This document shows, piece after piece, positions 16,649-25,596 of a DNA stretch of 62,978 nt (the stretch's first letter is position 1; every line of letters begins with the position of its first letter). The DNA is from CAMCXT01 sp046302715 (GTDB lineage Bacteria; Bacteroidota; Bacteroidia; M30B66). The stretch lies in contig JBKCHQ010000076.1 in the NCBI GenBank assembly GCA_046302715.1, forward strand, positions 1-62,978. The letters run 5' to 3'. Position numbers and translations under genes: made by a program. A model generated the notes under the pieces. The model had not been told where the DNA came from. It saw only the letters and a list, made by a program, of their open reading frames with translations, and did not search any database.

Positions 16649-17695
16649 TTAGCGCGTAATAACTAATTTGCCAAATGCCGAATAGCCCTTAGCTGTTGCC
16701 TGAACGATATAGGTTCCAGAAGGAATATCAGAAACATTCATTAGGGGCATTGAGCCATCTGCTATAGAATAATCCTGCACTCGAACAGTGCGGCCTCCAA
16801 TATCTAAAAGCGAGACACGGGCATCATTAGGAAGCATAAACAATACTTGATTGCTGGCCGGATTTGGAAAAATAGATAAAAGTGCAGGCGACATGGATTC
16901 AATGCCTACATTGGCAAAATTGCCTTGCGTGTGTATAACACTTTGAGTGTAGGTATCAGGTTGACCAAAAGTGCCAAGGGTAGTGTCGTTAGAAATCGAC
17001 CAAATGCCTAATGTTGCCCCAGGCCCCACAGTTACCCATTCGTAGGTGGTGTTTCTTGCTTCTGTTATAAAATCGCCAAAGTCGGTGATGGTTGAATCAA
17101 TGCTTATGTCACGCTTTTTAATGCGTAAGGTATTGGAATAGGTTCCTGCTGTTGTAACAAGGGTTCCATAGCCATCTATGACATAATTTTGCGTTCCTGT
17201 TGATACAAAAGTAGCCCCAAAATCGGCAATAAATGCCTCGCTTCGGTAAGTATCACTAAGGGTGCTATTGTAAGTGCCCGGAAATCCATAAATAGTTTGC
17301 GGATTAGTGTATACGTTGTTGAACTGGGTTGTGCCATCAGAAAAGGCCGCTCCTACCAATTCTAAAGCTGCCGAAGATTCTTTAATATAACCATAAATAG
17401 CGGATGTATCCGTAATATTGGCGTATGCAATTGTAGCCGATGGAAAGGTTGATGCAAAAGGAGTTGACTCGGGAGAAACAAATGTGAAAGAGTCCACTGC
17501 ACCGGTATCGGGATAGGCAGTAAAATTCCAGGTTTGATTGGCTCCCGCAGCACCCGGACTAATTCCTGCAGCATCAACAGAGCTTGAAAAAATAACGGTT
17601 CCCAAGTCGGGCATGCCACTCAAATTCATGGTGGGTTGCGCCATAATGCCTGCGGCTGTTAACAGAGATGAAAAAAGTAGTAAAGTTGATTTCAT
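16649..17695 (-). CDS. Secreted T9SS type A protein, paralogue 2
   Basis: This is a tandem paralogue of the downstream gene with the same layout: signal peptide (MKSTLLLFSSLLTAAGIMAQ), body with GGANQTWNFTAYPDTG and YVIDGYGTLVTTAGTYSNTL, and a T9SS type A tail (LSIFPNPASNQVLFML, LLDIGGRTVRVQ, IPSGTYIVQATA). The start at 17695 is preferred over an ATG at 17719 because it gives a normal signal peptide and a plausible leader behind the -7 element at 17740-17733. The product is about 348 residues. Function is unknown. Confidence 0.88.
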   Translation of the reverse strand: MKSTLLLFSSLLTAAGIMAQPTMNLSGMPDLGTVIFSSSVDAAGISPGAAGANQTWNFTAYPDTGAVDSFTFVSPESTPFASTFPSATIAYANITDTSAIYGYIKESSAALELVGAAFSDGTTQFNNVYTNPQTIYGFPGTYNSTLSDTYRSEAFIADFGATFVSTGTQNYVIDGYGTLVTTAGTYSNTLRIKKRDISIDSTITDFGDFITEARNTTYEWVTVGPGATLGIWSISNDTTLGTFGQPDTYTQSVIHTQGNFANVGIESMSPALLSIFPNPASNQVLFMLPNDARVSLLDIGGRTVRVQDYSIADGSMPLMNVSDIPSGTYIVQATAKGYSAFGKLVITR

Positions 17696-17732
17696 GGATT
17701 TGTATTTAAATTTAAACATGTCAAAACTAAAG

Positions 17733-17740
17733 CAAATATA
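17733..17740 (-). promoter_or_regulatory. -7 element of the tandem T9SS gene pair
   Basis: On the minus strand TATATTTG (17740-17733) matches the Bacteroidota -7 consensus TAnnTTTG. It predicts transcription starting near 17726, about 30 nt before the start codon at 17695. I could not pick a convincing -33 element. Confidence 0.5.
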
Positions 17741-17768
17741 TTCAGAGATATATGACTAAAAATTGCTT

Positions 17769-19133
17769 TTAAATTAAACTTTCAACAAAGTACATATCAA
17801 TAGCGCCTTTGCCTTTGGCCTCAATTTTTCCACGGTAGGTGCACTGATAGTAGTCTTTAACCAGGGAATAGGTAGAATCCGAAATATTTACCTTGCCGGG
17901 CTCGCCCGAACTTTCCATGCGGCTAGCCATGTTAACGGTATCGCCCCAAATATCGTATTGAAATTTATGAGTCCCAACTACGCCCGCAACAACGGGACCG
18001 CTATGCAAGCCGATGCGCACATCAAAAAAGGGATCACGATTAAGCAAAGCTCTGCTTTTATTGGCATCAATCCATAATTTTATTTCGAGGGCGGCTTTAA
18101 CGGTTTTATAAGCATGGTCGGGGTCATTTAGCGGAATACCGCCCACAGCCATATAGGCATCACCAATGGTTTTTATTTTCTCAACCCCGTTGCGTTCCAT
18201 TATGGCATCAAATTCTGAAAAATAGGTATTAATTAAATCCACCAGATCCGAAGTGTTTAAACGTTCCGAAATTGCAGTAAACCCTTTAAAGTCGGTAAAC
18301 AATACCGTTGTATTTTGATATAAGCGTGCCTTCGTGAAACCCGTCTCTTTTAATTCATCCGCTATGCGATGGGGCAAAATATTCAGCAACAGATTGTCGC
18401 TTTTTTCTTTTTCCTTCATTACCTGAACGTTTTGCTCACGAATGGTATCGGTTGCTTTAGCTACCTCCAGTTCCAGCTTTTCGGCGCGCTTAATAAGCCG
18501 ATAATTTCTCCAGCCGATAAAACTCCATACAGAGGCCACTGTTAAAACGATATAAACACCAATCATCCAAATAGTTTTCCACCAAGGCGGGCAAATTTCA
18601 AAGTCGAAGGGCTCAGCCTGGCTCCAGTTTTTTCCGTTACGCGTTGACTTCACTAAAAACCGATATTTGCCCGGCTCAAGATTGGCATATCTAACCGCCG
18701 TAGCATGTTGCTGGCTGCTCCAATAATCGTCGGCACCTTCGAGCATCCATGAATATTTAATATTTGAAGCTTGATACTGGCTTACTCCTGCAAACGAAAA
18801 CGAAATAAAATTATTGGTGTGCGGCAGAACAAGATTTTTTGGCAATTGATGCCATTTGTCAAAAGAGGCATATTCAACGGGGCCGAGCTTAATGCCTGCA
18901 GGGGTAGTCACCTCTTTTTGAAAAATACTGCGCCAATCATGATTTTCACCGAAGAGATTAACACCATTAACATGGGTTTCATGAATATTGCTTTTTAAGG
19001 ATACTTCATCATGTTCCATTAGGCTTATTTGTGAATTTGAAATAATCCACGTTTTGCCATCTGTTGTATTTATAGCACCATCACGTACAATGCCCACTCC
19101 CGTAAAGCCATCTTCAAAGGCAATTTGTTGCAT
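17769..19133 (-). CDS. Sensor adenylate cyclase, C-terminal part (Y_Y_Y, membrane helix, class III cyclase)
   Basis: In its 454 residues this part has the end of a propeller region, a Y_Y_Y-type Ig domain (about 85-185, ending with the PPWWKTIWM motif typical just before the helix), one membrane helix (about 190-212), a coiled-coil linker, and a class III nucleotide cyclase domain. Metal-binding Asp are in LFTDFKGFT and GDAYMAVGG. The adenine-selecting Lys and Asp are in EKIKTIGDAY and IWGDTVN, and the catalytic Asn/Arg in VNMASRME, which predicts cAMP rather than cGMP. It lacks a signal peptide and begins at an ATG directly after an in-frame TAA that ends the upstream part. It is most likely the second half of one interrupted receptor gene spanning 17769-21158. 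Confidence 0.9.
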   Translation of the reverse strand: MQQIAFEDGFTGVGIVRDGAINTTDGKTWIISNSQISLMEHDEVSLKSNIHETHVNGVNLFGENHDWRSIFQKEVTTPAGIKLGPVEYASFDKWHQLPKNLVLPHTNNFISFSFAGVSQYQASNIKYSWMLEGADDYWSSQQHATAVRYANLEPGKYRFLVKSTRNGKNWSQAEPFDFEICPPWWKTIWMIGVYIVLTVASVWSFIGWRNYRLIKRAEKLELEVAKATDTIREQNVQVMKEKEKSDNLLLNILPHRIADELKETGFTKARLYQNTTVLFTDFKGFTAISERLNTSDLVDLINTYFSEFDAIMERNGVEKIKTIGDAYMAVGGIPLNDPDHAYKTVKAALEIKLWIDANKSRALLNRDPFFDVRIGLHSGPVVAGVVGTHKFQYDIWGDTVNMASRMESSGEPGKVNISDSTYSLVKDYYQCTYRGKIEAKGKGAIDMYFVESLI

Positions 19134-21158
19134 TTATGGAGGTTCGTTAAAGTATTTTGGCTTTTTCATTTTACTTAACCCTAAAGCATGGCCGAAAATG
19201 AGATTGCCCAAATAATCCTGTTGAATAAAAAACACCGAGTTATCCAACAAGCCTTCGTTAGTTGTATAATGCACCAAATTGTTTTGACGCATCCTTATAG
19301 CTCCATCCTTCTCGGTTCCAATCCAAACATCGCCCTCGACATCTTCCTTTAAACACAAAAGTTTTATTGGAACATTCGAGCGCTTTACACTAAAATATCG
19401 AATTTCGTTTTTAGAGATTTGTGCAACTGCATTGTCGTAGAGCACCCACAGTGTTCCGGATATGTCCATGTGCAGCTTACGAATCAATCCTTTTGCATCG
19501 TCCTGTTTAATATTGGTGGCCACCAGTCTTTTTCCGACCCATTTAAAAATTTCGTTCTCGGTAGCCACCCAAATAGTACCCAAGCGATCGCAATGTATAT
19601 CAGTAATATAACTGGATTGGACATTCGCTTTATCAAACCAAGTTACCGTAGATTTAGTGTTATCTATTACCCCCAAACCTACATCTACTGTTCCTACCCA
19701 AATATTGCCAGTTGTATCTCGTGTGAGACAGGAAATCTTCAAATTTTCATCCTTACGCCCGAGATCAATTTGAGTAACATTGTTTTTCTTTAATTCAATA
19801 ATACCCGCCCCCGAGCTTCCCATCCACATGGTTTCTTGGTCAAGCTCGAGCAGCGTTTTTATTTTTTGCGAGAAAATTGCTTGCGAAATATGATAAAAAC
19901 CGGTATTCCCCAAACGCGAAAGTCCGCTGCCATAAGAACTAACCCAAAGACTACCTTCTTTGTCATGAAGCAAGTCTATGGTCATAAGCCCAGATATGCC
20001 TGTCCCATTTCCGTATCGTGTGATAGTTCCATCTTTTAAGCGGGCTATTCCTTGACCATAAATGGCCAACCAAAGCGAACTATCGCTGCGCCACTCTAAA
20101 TCTGAAATGCTTGCATTTTTAAGAACCTTTGTATCATAAGTATAAAAACTATTATGATTCCAGAACAATAACCCAACATTTGGTGTCCCAATAATGAGGT
20201 TGTTATCGCTATCTTTATTCAAAGACCACATTGTACTATCGGGCAAGCCCTGTTTATCGGTGTATCGCTTTACCTTTTTATTTCCGATAAAGCTGATGCC
20301 TTTTGTACCTACTGCTGCCATTATGCCTCCATTAAGCTCCAAAAAACGCCAAATTATATTTCCGGGAGCACCCTGTGAGGCATTAAAGTTTGCAATACGG
20401 CCCTTTTCAATTATAGAGATGCCTGCCTCGTTCGAGCCTGCCCAAATACGACCTTTCGAATCGGTGTAGAGGGTATTAATGGAATTGGAGCAAAGGCCTT
20501 GTTCCACAGTATATTGTTTGAGCATATATCCGTCGAAGCAAAACAAGCCTTTATCGTTACTGCCGATCCAAATATTGCCGATGCTATCTGTACAGAGGCT
20601 AAAAATATCGTTGCTTGGAAGCCCTTGGTCTGCCGAAAAATTGAAGAAATGTGTTCCGTCGAAACGCGTTATGCCGCTACGTTGATGGGCAAGCCAGATA
20701 AACCCTGAGTGGTCCTGAATAATTGCACGCAACGATTGATCGGGAAGGCCTTGCCGAATACCCAACAGCGAAAAACCATGGGGATTAATTTCTCGGGAAT
20801 CATATGGCGAAGCATCCACTTTTTTGGGCGCCCCCATTATAATTTGAATTGGATTTTTTTGCGGGGCGATAAAGTTAAAATTCCAAGCAGGAAAAGAATC
20901 AGGGGCAGTAGTTGGAATAAGCCGCAGCGAATATTGGCCGCTTGAATCTCGGGTTTCGAGTTTAGAAATGGGGTTGCGTTTTACAGCTTTTTTAAGCAGA
21001 ATTTGAAGAGATGCGGAGGTATCGATTTGGAGTCGATCTTTCCATATTTCTTTACAGATTATTGCATTATTACTGTGAATGGGATCGATCGCAGAATCGC
21101 GGCAAGCAGTAAATAACAAGATCAGCAAGAAAAAAAGATATGCGATCCTGTATGTCAT
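19134..21158 (-). CDS. Sensor adenylate cyclase, N-terminal part (lipoprotein-like signal, beta-propeller repeats)
   Basis: In its 674 residues this part has an N-terminal signal with a lipobox-like FTACRDS, a linker, and then many 'two-component regulator propeller' repeats of about 40 residues (pattern GLP...S..I..D..GNIWIGS...GL..FDG), the periplasmic sensor module found in hybrid two-component systems. It stops at TAA (19136-19134), and the next codon in the same frame is the ATG of the cyclase part. No frameshift is needed to join them: replacing one codon gives an unbroken protein of about 1129 residues with the normal order propeller, Y_Y_Y, helix, cyclase. It could be a recent nonsense mutation, a sequence error or a stop-start coupled pair. 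Confidence 0.88.
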   Translation of the reverse strand: MTYRIAYLFFLLILLFTACRDSAIDPIHSNNAIICKEIWKDRLQIDTSASLQILLKKAVKRNPISKLETRDSSGQYSLRLIPTTAPDSFPAWNFNFIAPQKNPIQIIMGAPKKVDASPYDSREINPHGFSLLGIRQGLPDQSLRAIIQDHSGFIWLAHQRSGITRFDGTHFFNFSADQGLPSNDIFSLCTDSIGNIWIGSNDKGLFCFDGYMLKQYTVEQGLCSNSINTLYTDSKGRIWAGSNEAGISIIEKGRIANFNASQGAPGNIIWRFLELNGGIMAAVGTKGISFIGNKKVKRYTDKQGLPDSTMWSLNKDSDNNLIIGTPNVGLLFWNHNSFYTYDTKVLKNASISDLEWRSDSSLWLAIYGQGIARLKDGTITRYGNGTGISGLMTIDLLHDKEGSLWVSSYGSGLSRLGNTGFYHISQAIFSQKIKTLLELDQETMWMGSSGAGIIELKKNNVTQIDLGRKDENLKISCLTRDTTGNIWVGTVDVGLGVIDNTKSTVTWFDKANVQSSYITDIHCDRLGTIWVATENEIFKWVGKRLVATNIKQDDAKGLIRKLHMDISGTLWVLYDNAVAQISKNEIRYFSVKRSNVPIKLLCLKEDVEGDVWIGTEKDGAIRMRQNNLVHYTTNEGLLDNSVFFIQQDYLGNLIFGHALGLSKMKKPKYFNEPP

Positions 21159-21164
21159 TTTCCA

Positions 21165-22118
21165 TTATTCCTTAAAGAGCGAATCTACAAACTCATTTCG
21201 ATTAAAGCGCTGCAGGTCGGTCATTTTTTCACCTAAGCCAATATATTTAACAGGCACCTTAAATTGGTCTGAAATACCTATAACTACTCCTCCTTTTGCA
21301 GTACCATCGAGCTTGGTGAGCGCCAGTGCATTTACTTCGGTGGCCTGCATAAACTGCCGGCATTGCTCTACGGCATTTTGACCGGTTGAGGCATCTAAAA
21401 CAAGTAAAATTTCATGCGGCGCGTCGGGTATCACCTTCTGCATTACACGCTTAATTTTAGAAAGCTCATTCATGAGGTTTACCTTATTATGCAACCGACC
21501 AGCAGTATCAATCAACACAACCTGAGCACCATCGGATTTTGCCTTTTGAACGGCATCAAAGGCCACGGCAGCCGGATCGGCATTCATGCCATGTTCAACC
21601 AGAGGAACACCTACACGGTCGGCCCAAATGCGAATTTGATCAACCGCAGCCGCACGAAAGGTGTCGGCCGCTCCCAATACTACTTTTTTACCAGCCAATT
21701 TATACTGATGAGCGAGTTTGGCTATAGTGGTCGTTTTACCCACCCCATTAACGCCCACCACCATTACAACATACGGCCGGTCGTTGAAGGGAGTATCAAA
21801 TTCCATCTGGTCATTTTCCTCCTGCTCTGCCATCAAGGACGAAATTTCCTGCCGAAGGATAGAATTTAACTCAGAAGTAGACATGTATTTATCGCGTGCC
21901 ACACGTTCCTGAATTCGCGATACAATCTTGAGTGTAGTTTCAACACCTACATCGGCTCCAATGAGTATTTCCTCCAAGTTGTCGAGCACCTCATCATCAA
22001 CGCTCGATTTGCCAATAATAGCCTTTGCCAGCCTCGAGAAGAAGCTTTCTTTGGTTTTGGCCAAACCCTGATCTAAGGTTTCTTTTTTCTCCTTTGTAAA
22101 AAAACTAAAAAAGCCCAT
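21165..22118 (-). CDS. ftsY: Signal recognition particle receptor FtsY
   Basis: This is the SRP receptor GTPase that docks ribosome-SRP complexes at the inner membrane. The 317 residues comprise the NG domain with little acidic A domain, as in other Bacteroidota. Motifs: GVNGVGKTTTIAKLA (G1), DTFRAAAVDQ, DTAGRLHNK (G3), TKLDGTAKGG (G4) and the closing YIGLGEKMTDLQRF. The start at 22118 (MGFFSFFTKEKKE) gives the amphipathic membrane-targeting end. It follows DUF4295 and rpmG with a terminator hairpin in between. Confidence 0.97.
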   Translation of the reverse strand: MGFFSFFTKEKKETLDQGLAKTKESFFSRLAKAIIGKSSVDDEVLDNLEEILIGADVGVETTLKIVSRIQERVARDKYMSTSELNSILRQEISSLMAEQEENDQMEFDTPFNDRPYVVMVVGVNGVGKTTTIAKLAHQYKLAGKKVVLGAADTFRAAAVDQIRIWADRVGVPLVEHGMNADPAAVAFDAVQKAKSDGAQVVLIDTAGRLHNKVNLMNELSKIKRVMQKVIPDAPHEILLVLDASTGQNAVEQCRQFMQATEVNALALTKLDGTAKGGVVIGISDQFKVPVKYIGLGEKMTDLQRFNRNEFVDSLFKE

Positions 22119-22141
22119 TTAATTTCGTGTGTAAATAAACT

Positions 22142-22172
22142 AAAAAAGCTTCCTCCGCAAAGGAAGAAGCTT
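22142..22172 (-). terminator. Hairpin terminator between DUF4295 and ftsY
   Basis: On the minus strand an 11-bp stem (22172-22162 with 22156-22146, one G-T wobble) with a 5-base loop is followed by a run of T. It would end the rpmG-DUF4295 transcript 24 nt after the DUF4295 stop, with some read-through or a separate start feeding ftsY. Confidence 0.75.
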
Positions 22173-22195
22173 CAATACGAACGCTATAGAGGGAA

Positions 22196-22351
22196 TTATT
22201 TCCCGTTGAGGATATCCTTTACGTGATCGTTATGAACTACTTCTTCTTTAAAGGCATAAGAACCGGTTTTAGGGCTCTTAACCATTTTAATCACTTTAGT
22301 AAAAGACTTTCCGGCTCCTGTTTTGAGGGTTGCCACTACTTTCTTTGCCAT
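22196..22351 (-). CDS. DUF4295 family small protein
   Basis: This 51-residue basic protein starts MAKKVVATLKTGAGKSFTK and ends VKDILNGK. It is the small DUF4295 family protein found next to rpmG in Bacteroidota; the ribosomal context suggests a ribosome-associated role, but this is not established. It lies 21 nt after rpmG on the same strand and before a terminator. The start ATG (22351-22349) is the only one that fits the conserved N-terminus. Confidence 0.9.
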   Translation of the reverse strand: MAKKVVATLKTGAGKSFTKVIKMVKSPKTGSYAFKEEVVHNDHVKDILNGK

Positions 22352-22372
22352 GACTTATGCTGTATTAAAAGA

Positions 22373-22555
22373 TTATTTAATTTCCTTGTGGAGCGTAACA
22401 CGCTTCAATACTGGATTGTATTTTTTAAGCTCCAGACGTTCTGAAGTATTTTTCTTGTTTTTGGTAGTAATATACCTCGATGTTCCAGGAACACCGCTTG
22501 TCTTATGTTCGGTGCACTCCATAATTACTTGCACTCGGTTGCCTTTCTTTGCCAT
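22373..22555 (-). CDS. rpmG: 50S ribosomal protein L33
   Basis: This is large-subunit ribosomal protein L33, 60 residues, recognised by MAKKGNRVQVIMECTEHK, then YITTKNKKNTSERLELKKYN and the end HKEIK. Only one cysteine remains (in MECT), so it is the form without a full zinc ribbon. It leads a rpmG-DUF4295 unit. In many relatives rpmB precedes it directly; here rpmB is about 2.8 kb away on the other strand. Confidence 0.96.
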   Translation of the reverse strand: MAKKGNRVQVIMECTEHKTSGVPGTSRYITTKNKKNTSERLELKKYNPVLKRVTLHKEIK

Positions 22556-22745
22556 AATCTGTTGAGGCTTTAATTTTTTAGGGATGCAAATATAGGTATA
22601 TTTTCCAGCAGAACTACAAAATGGGGCAAATAATTTTTTGTCATTTCTCCTTTTTTAAAAATGAACATTTCAAATGAAATGACTTTAGTTTATGGCTTTC
22701 AGCTAATTTTTCTGGTGTGTATGCCTTTTAATCACCAAATCCATT

Positions 22746-24005
22746 TCAATCGGCTTTGCCGCTATTTTCTTCCAATTTTCGCGAAAGCGCTTCGTAATCT
22801 GCAAATTGCTGCATGTAGCCCGGCATGTAGTTCGGATACCGTATGAGATGAATTTTTCGCACTTCGGCCGTAAGCAATTTTCTAAACACTTCTATATTTT
22901 CCTTTGCGGTGGCCGATATAAATAATGCGGGCTCACTGTGGCGAGCCATCCAGCTTCGCTTCCAATCGTCGAGACTTAAATGCTGCCTCAACACCGGGCT
23001 CAGGTCGCCCTCTTCACGCTGCACATACGTAAAGGCATCAATTTTATTAAATACCATTATCGTAGGTTTGTCGAGGCAACCAATGTCGCGAAGTGTTTCA
23101 TTCACCGAGCGAATGTGGTCTTCAAAGGAAGGATGCGAAATATCCACCACATGAATTAAAATATCGGCTTCGCGCACCTCATCTAAGGTTGACTTAAACG
23201 ATTCGATAAGTTGCGTGGGTAGCTTTCGAATAAAGCCCACCGTATCTGAAAGTAAAAAGGGAATCTGATCGAGCACCACTTTACGCACCGTAGTATCCAG
23301 GGTAGCAAAAAGTTTGTTCTCGGCAAACACTTCCGATTTGCTGATCAGATTCATGATTGTACTTTTCCCCACATTAGTGTAGCCCACCAAAGCTACACGT
23401 ACCAGCTCACCTCTGTTTTTACGCTGGGTGGCCATCTGTTTATCTATATGGCGCAGCTTTTCCTTAAGTAGCGCAATTTTATCCTGAATAATACGCCGAT
23501 CGGTTTCAATTTGTGTCTCGCCCGGGCCACGCATTCCAATGCCCCCTTTCTGCCGTTCGAGGTGGGTCCACATGCGGGTTAATCGGGGCAGCAAATATTG
23601 GTATTGCGCTAATTCTACCTGTGTTTTAGCGTGTGAGGTACGCGCTCGTCCGGCAAAAATATCCAGAATGAGGCTGTTTCGGTCAAGTACTTTAATCTGC
23701 GTGAGCTTCTCCAGGTTGCGCAACTGCGACGGACTCAATTCATCGTCGAAAATAAGCAGGTCGATATTGTTGTCTTTAATGTAAGCAATAATGTCGTTTA
23801 CCTTGCCCGATCCCATAAAGGTGCGCGAATCGGGATGATCGAGTTTCTGTGTAAATCGTTTTACCGGCAAGGCACCCGCTGTTTCGGCCAAAAAGGCCAA
23901 CTCATCTAAATATTCATCGAGCTGACTCTCGCTCTGATGGCGTGTTACTATACCTGCCAGAATGGCTCTTTCCTGCTTTTTGCGTTGTAGAAGAATGTCT
24001 TTCAC
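22746..24005 (-). CDS. hflX: GTPase HflX
   Basis: This is a ribosome-associated GTPase that splits stalled 70S ribosomes. In its 419 residues the N-terminal HflX domain has the glycine-rich motif QKGGIGMRGPGETQIETDRR (about 153-172). The G domain shows VALVGYTNVGKST (G1), DTVGFIRKLP (G3) and NKID (G4). The C-terminal tail is variable. ATG at 24005 gives the normal N-terminus (MKDILLQRKKQERAILAGI). It is monocistronic as far as can be seen. Confidence 0.97.
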   Translation of the reverse strand: MKDILLQRKKQERAILAGIVTRHQSESQLDEYLDELAFLAETAGALPVKRFTQKLDHPDSRTFMGSGKVNDIIAYIKDNNIDLLIFDDELSPSQLRNLEKLTQIKVLDRNSLILDIFAGRARTSHAKTQVELAQYQYLLPRLTRMWTHLERQKGGIGMRGPGETQIETDRRIIQDKIALLKEKLRHIDKQMATQRKNRGELVRVALVGYTNVGKSTIMNLISKSEVFAENKLFATLDTTVRKVVLDQIPFLLSDTVGFIRKLPTQLIESFKSTLDEVREADILIHVVDISHPSFEDHIRSVNETLRDIGCLDKPTIMVFNKIDAFTYVQREEGDLSPVLRQHLSLDDWKRSWMARHSEPALFISATAKENIEVFRKLLTAEVRKIHLIRYPNYMPGYMQQFADYEALSRKLEENSGKAD

Positions 24006-24088
24006 TCAAAGTGCTTAATCGCACAAATATAGGTTATGAGGCCTCATCAAATTATGATGCAAATAATAAAACGACGCAGCCATTAAGT

Positions 24089-24589
24089 CTATACCAATAC
24101 ATGATAGTTAACGGTCTCTGAACTTGGTGTTTCGTAAGAAAAACCAGTTACGAGTGTTTCAATTTTTTGCTCTGTTATCCATTGCGCCTCAAGTAAATCG
24201 GCCCAAGCTCTGAGATACACCACTACATCGGCTTTGTGGTTATGCCTAAGATGGCTAACTCCCGCTCTACGGAGCACATTTTGATCTTCTAATCGTTCGA
24301 GATTGATTAAATCCTGGATAGAAAAGCCCGCTTCTTCCATGTGCACAATAATTTGATCCATTGGCAAGCCCGATACAGGGCAATATTCACGCAATTGTTC
24401 GCGCCAATCGCCCGAATGGGTCATGGCAGCATTGTGAATAACCGAAGGGTGCAGCTTGTTAATTTCCTGCGCCAAATAGCCGCAGTTGCAAAAACCCATG
24501 TGTCCCCACTGGTAGTGGTTTTCGCATTCAAGTCGCTGCGCGGTAGCACGTAGATATTCAAAATGTAAAGGCCTTGGAGGAGTGTTCAT
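24089..24589 (-). CDS. Conserved hypothetical protein
   Basis: This 166-residue soluble protein has no signal peptide or membrane segment. Notable features are a Cys/His-rich N-terminal part (ECENHYQWGHMGFCNCGYLAQ lies around residues 22-42), DWREQLREYCPVSG near 82, and a helical region (IQDLINLERLEDQNVLRR) followed by VVVYLRAWADLLE. I do not recognise a named family; it has the look of a conserved Bacteroidota protein of unknown function. The Cys/His spacing might bind a metal, but this is a guess. It is followed at 62 nt by the divergent LON-domain gene's leader. Confidence 0.7.
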   Translation of the reverse strand: MNTPPRPLHFEYLRATAQRLECENHYQWGHMGFCNCGYLAQEINKLHPSVIHNAAMTHSGDWREQLREYCPVSGLPMDQIIVHMEEAGFSIQDLINLERLEDQNVLRRAGVSHLRHNHKADVVVYLRAWADLLEAQWITEQKIETLVTGFSYETPSSETVNYHVLV

Positions 24590-24671
24590 AATATGTATAT
24601 TAAGGAACGTTAAATATCAAACAAATAGCCGATAAACTTGTTTAATTTGCGAGAACGATTTACCAAGAACG

Positions 24672-25271
24672 ATGACAACCGAGAAAACATTGCCCATTTT
24701 TCCGCTGTCGGCAGTGGTATTGCCTGGCGAAGAATTGTATTTGCACATTTTTGAGCCCCGCTATAAGCAGCTTATGCAGTATGCCGAAGAACACGGAGCT
24801 TCGTTCGGTATTCCCTTTGTTTCAAACAAAACACTGCGGGAATATGGCTCAGAAGTAAAGCTTAAGTCGGTATTTTCTCGTAACTCAAATGGCGAACTCG
24901 ATATTTCAGTAATTGGTGTAGGAATTTTCAAACTTACTGAGGTACTTGATACCGAAAGCACCTTGTATTCGCAAGCCTTAGTGGACTCCTGCGACATTAA
25001 CACTTCAATGCCATTGCAACCTACGCTTCATCAGTGGGTGCGCCAATATTTGGAACTTAAAAACGGGAAACCCAGTGCTATACCCGAACATGTTGAAATG
25101 AGCAGCTTTGATGCAGCGGTTCTTCTAAGCCTGCATCCCGAAAAAAAATACCATCTACTCGAACTACAAGAAGAGATTGCTCGACAAACCTGGTTGATAA
25201 ACGAGTTAAAAGTAATGATCCAAGCCCGTAAACACGAGATTTTACTGCAGGATAATTTTATCATGAATTAA
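24672..25271 (+). CDS. LON peptidase substrate-binding domain protein
   Basis: This 199-residue protein has the N-terminal (PUA-like) domain of Lon protease without the ATPase or protease parts. It starts TLPIFPLSAVVLPGEELYLHIFEPRY, the typical LON-N beginning, and ends in a helical region (LLELQEEIARQTWLINELK). Such proteins occur widely; their role is poorly defined, perhaps substrate recruitment. The ATG at 24672 is just before the conserved motif. It is co-directional with rpmB 69 nt downstream, which appears to have its own promoter. Confidence 0.9.
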   Translation: MTTEKTLPIFPLSAVVLPGEELYLHIFEPRYKQLMQYAEEHGASFGIPFVSNKTLREYGSEVKLKSVFSRNSNGELDISVIGVGIFKLTEVLDTESTLYSQALVDSCDINTSMPLQPTLHQWVRQYLELKNGKPSAIPEHVEMSSFDAAVLLSLHPEKKYHLLELQEEIARQTWLINELKVMIQARKHEILLQDNFIMN

Positions 25272-25285
25272 TTTTTAGCAGCATC

Positions 25286-25316
25286 TTGATTCTTTGAATT
25301 AGATTTACGTACTTTG
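25286..25316 (+). promoter_or_regulatory. Probable rpmB promoter
   Basis: TTG (25286-25288) and TACTTTG (25310-25316) with a 21-nt spacer resemble the Bacteroidota -33/-7 pair, though the -7 box lacks one of the two unspecified bases. Transcription would start near 25323, 18 nt before the rpmB ATG. Confidence 0.45.
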
Positions 25317-25340
25317 CAGCCCTTAAAAAATATTCGGGTT

Positions 25341-25574
25341 ATGTCTAAAATTTGTCAACTCACCGGTAAGAAAGCCCTTAAAGGCAATCACGTTTCGTTT
25401 TCAAACCGCAAAACCAAGCGTCGTTTTAATCCGAATTTAGTGACTAAGAAATTCTTTATCCCTGAAGAACAAGCATGGATTACCATCCGTTTGTCAACTT
25501 CTGCTTTGCGCACTGTAAACAAAATCGGCATCACCGAAGCTCTGCGTCGCATCGATAAGCAAGGTATTTTATAA
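25341..25574 (+). CDS. rpmB: 50S ribosomal protein L28
   Basis: This is large-subunit ribosomal protein L28, 77 residues. It has MSKICQLTGKKALKGNHVSF at the start, RKTKRRFNPNL and the conserved WITIRLSTSALRTV. The ATG at 25341 is used rather than an in-frame upstream codon at 25314, because L28 begins MSK or MA-K here. It has its own promoter-like element and a strong terminator, so it is a single-gene unit, separated from rpmG-DUF4295, with which it is often clustered in Bacteroidota. Confidence 0.97.
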   Translation: MSKICQLTGKKALKGNHVSFSNRKTKRRFNPNLVTKKFFIPEEQAWITIRLSTSALRTVNKIGITEALRRIDKQGIL

Positions 25575-25596
25575 TACATGTATTAATTTGTTCTCT

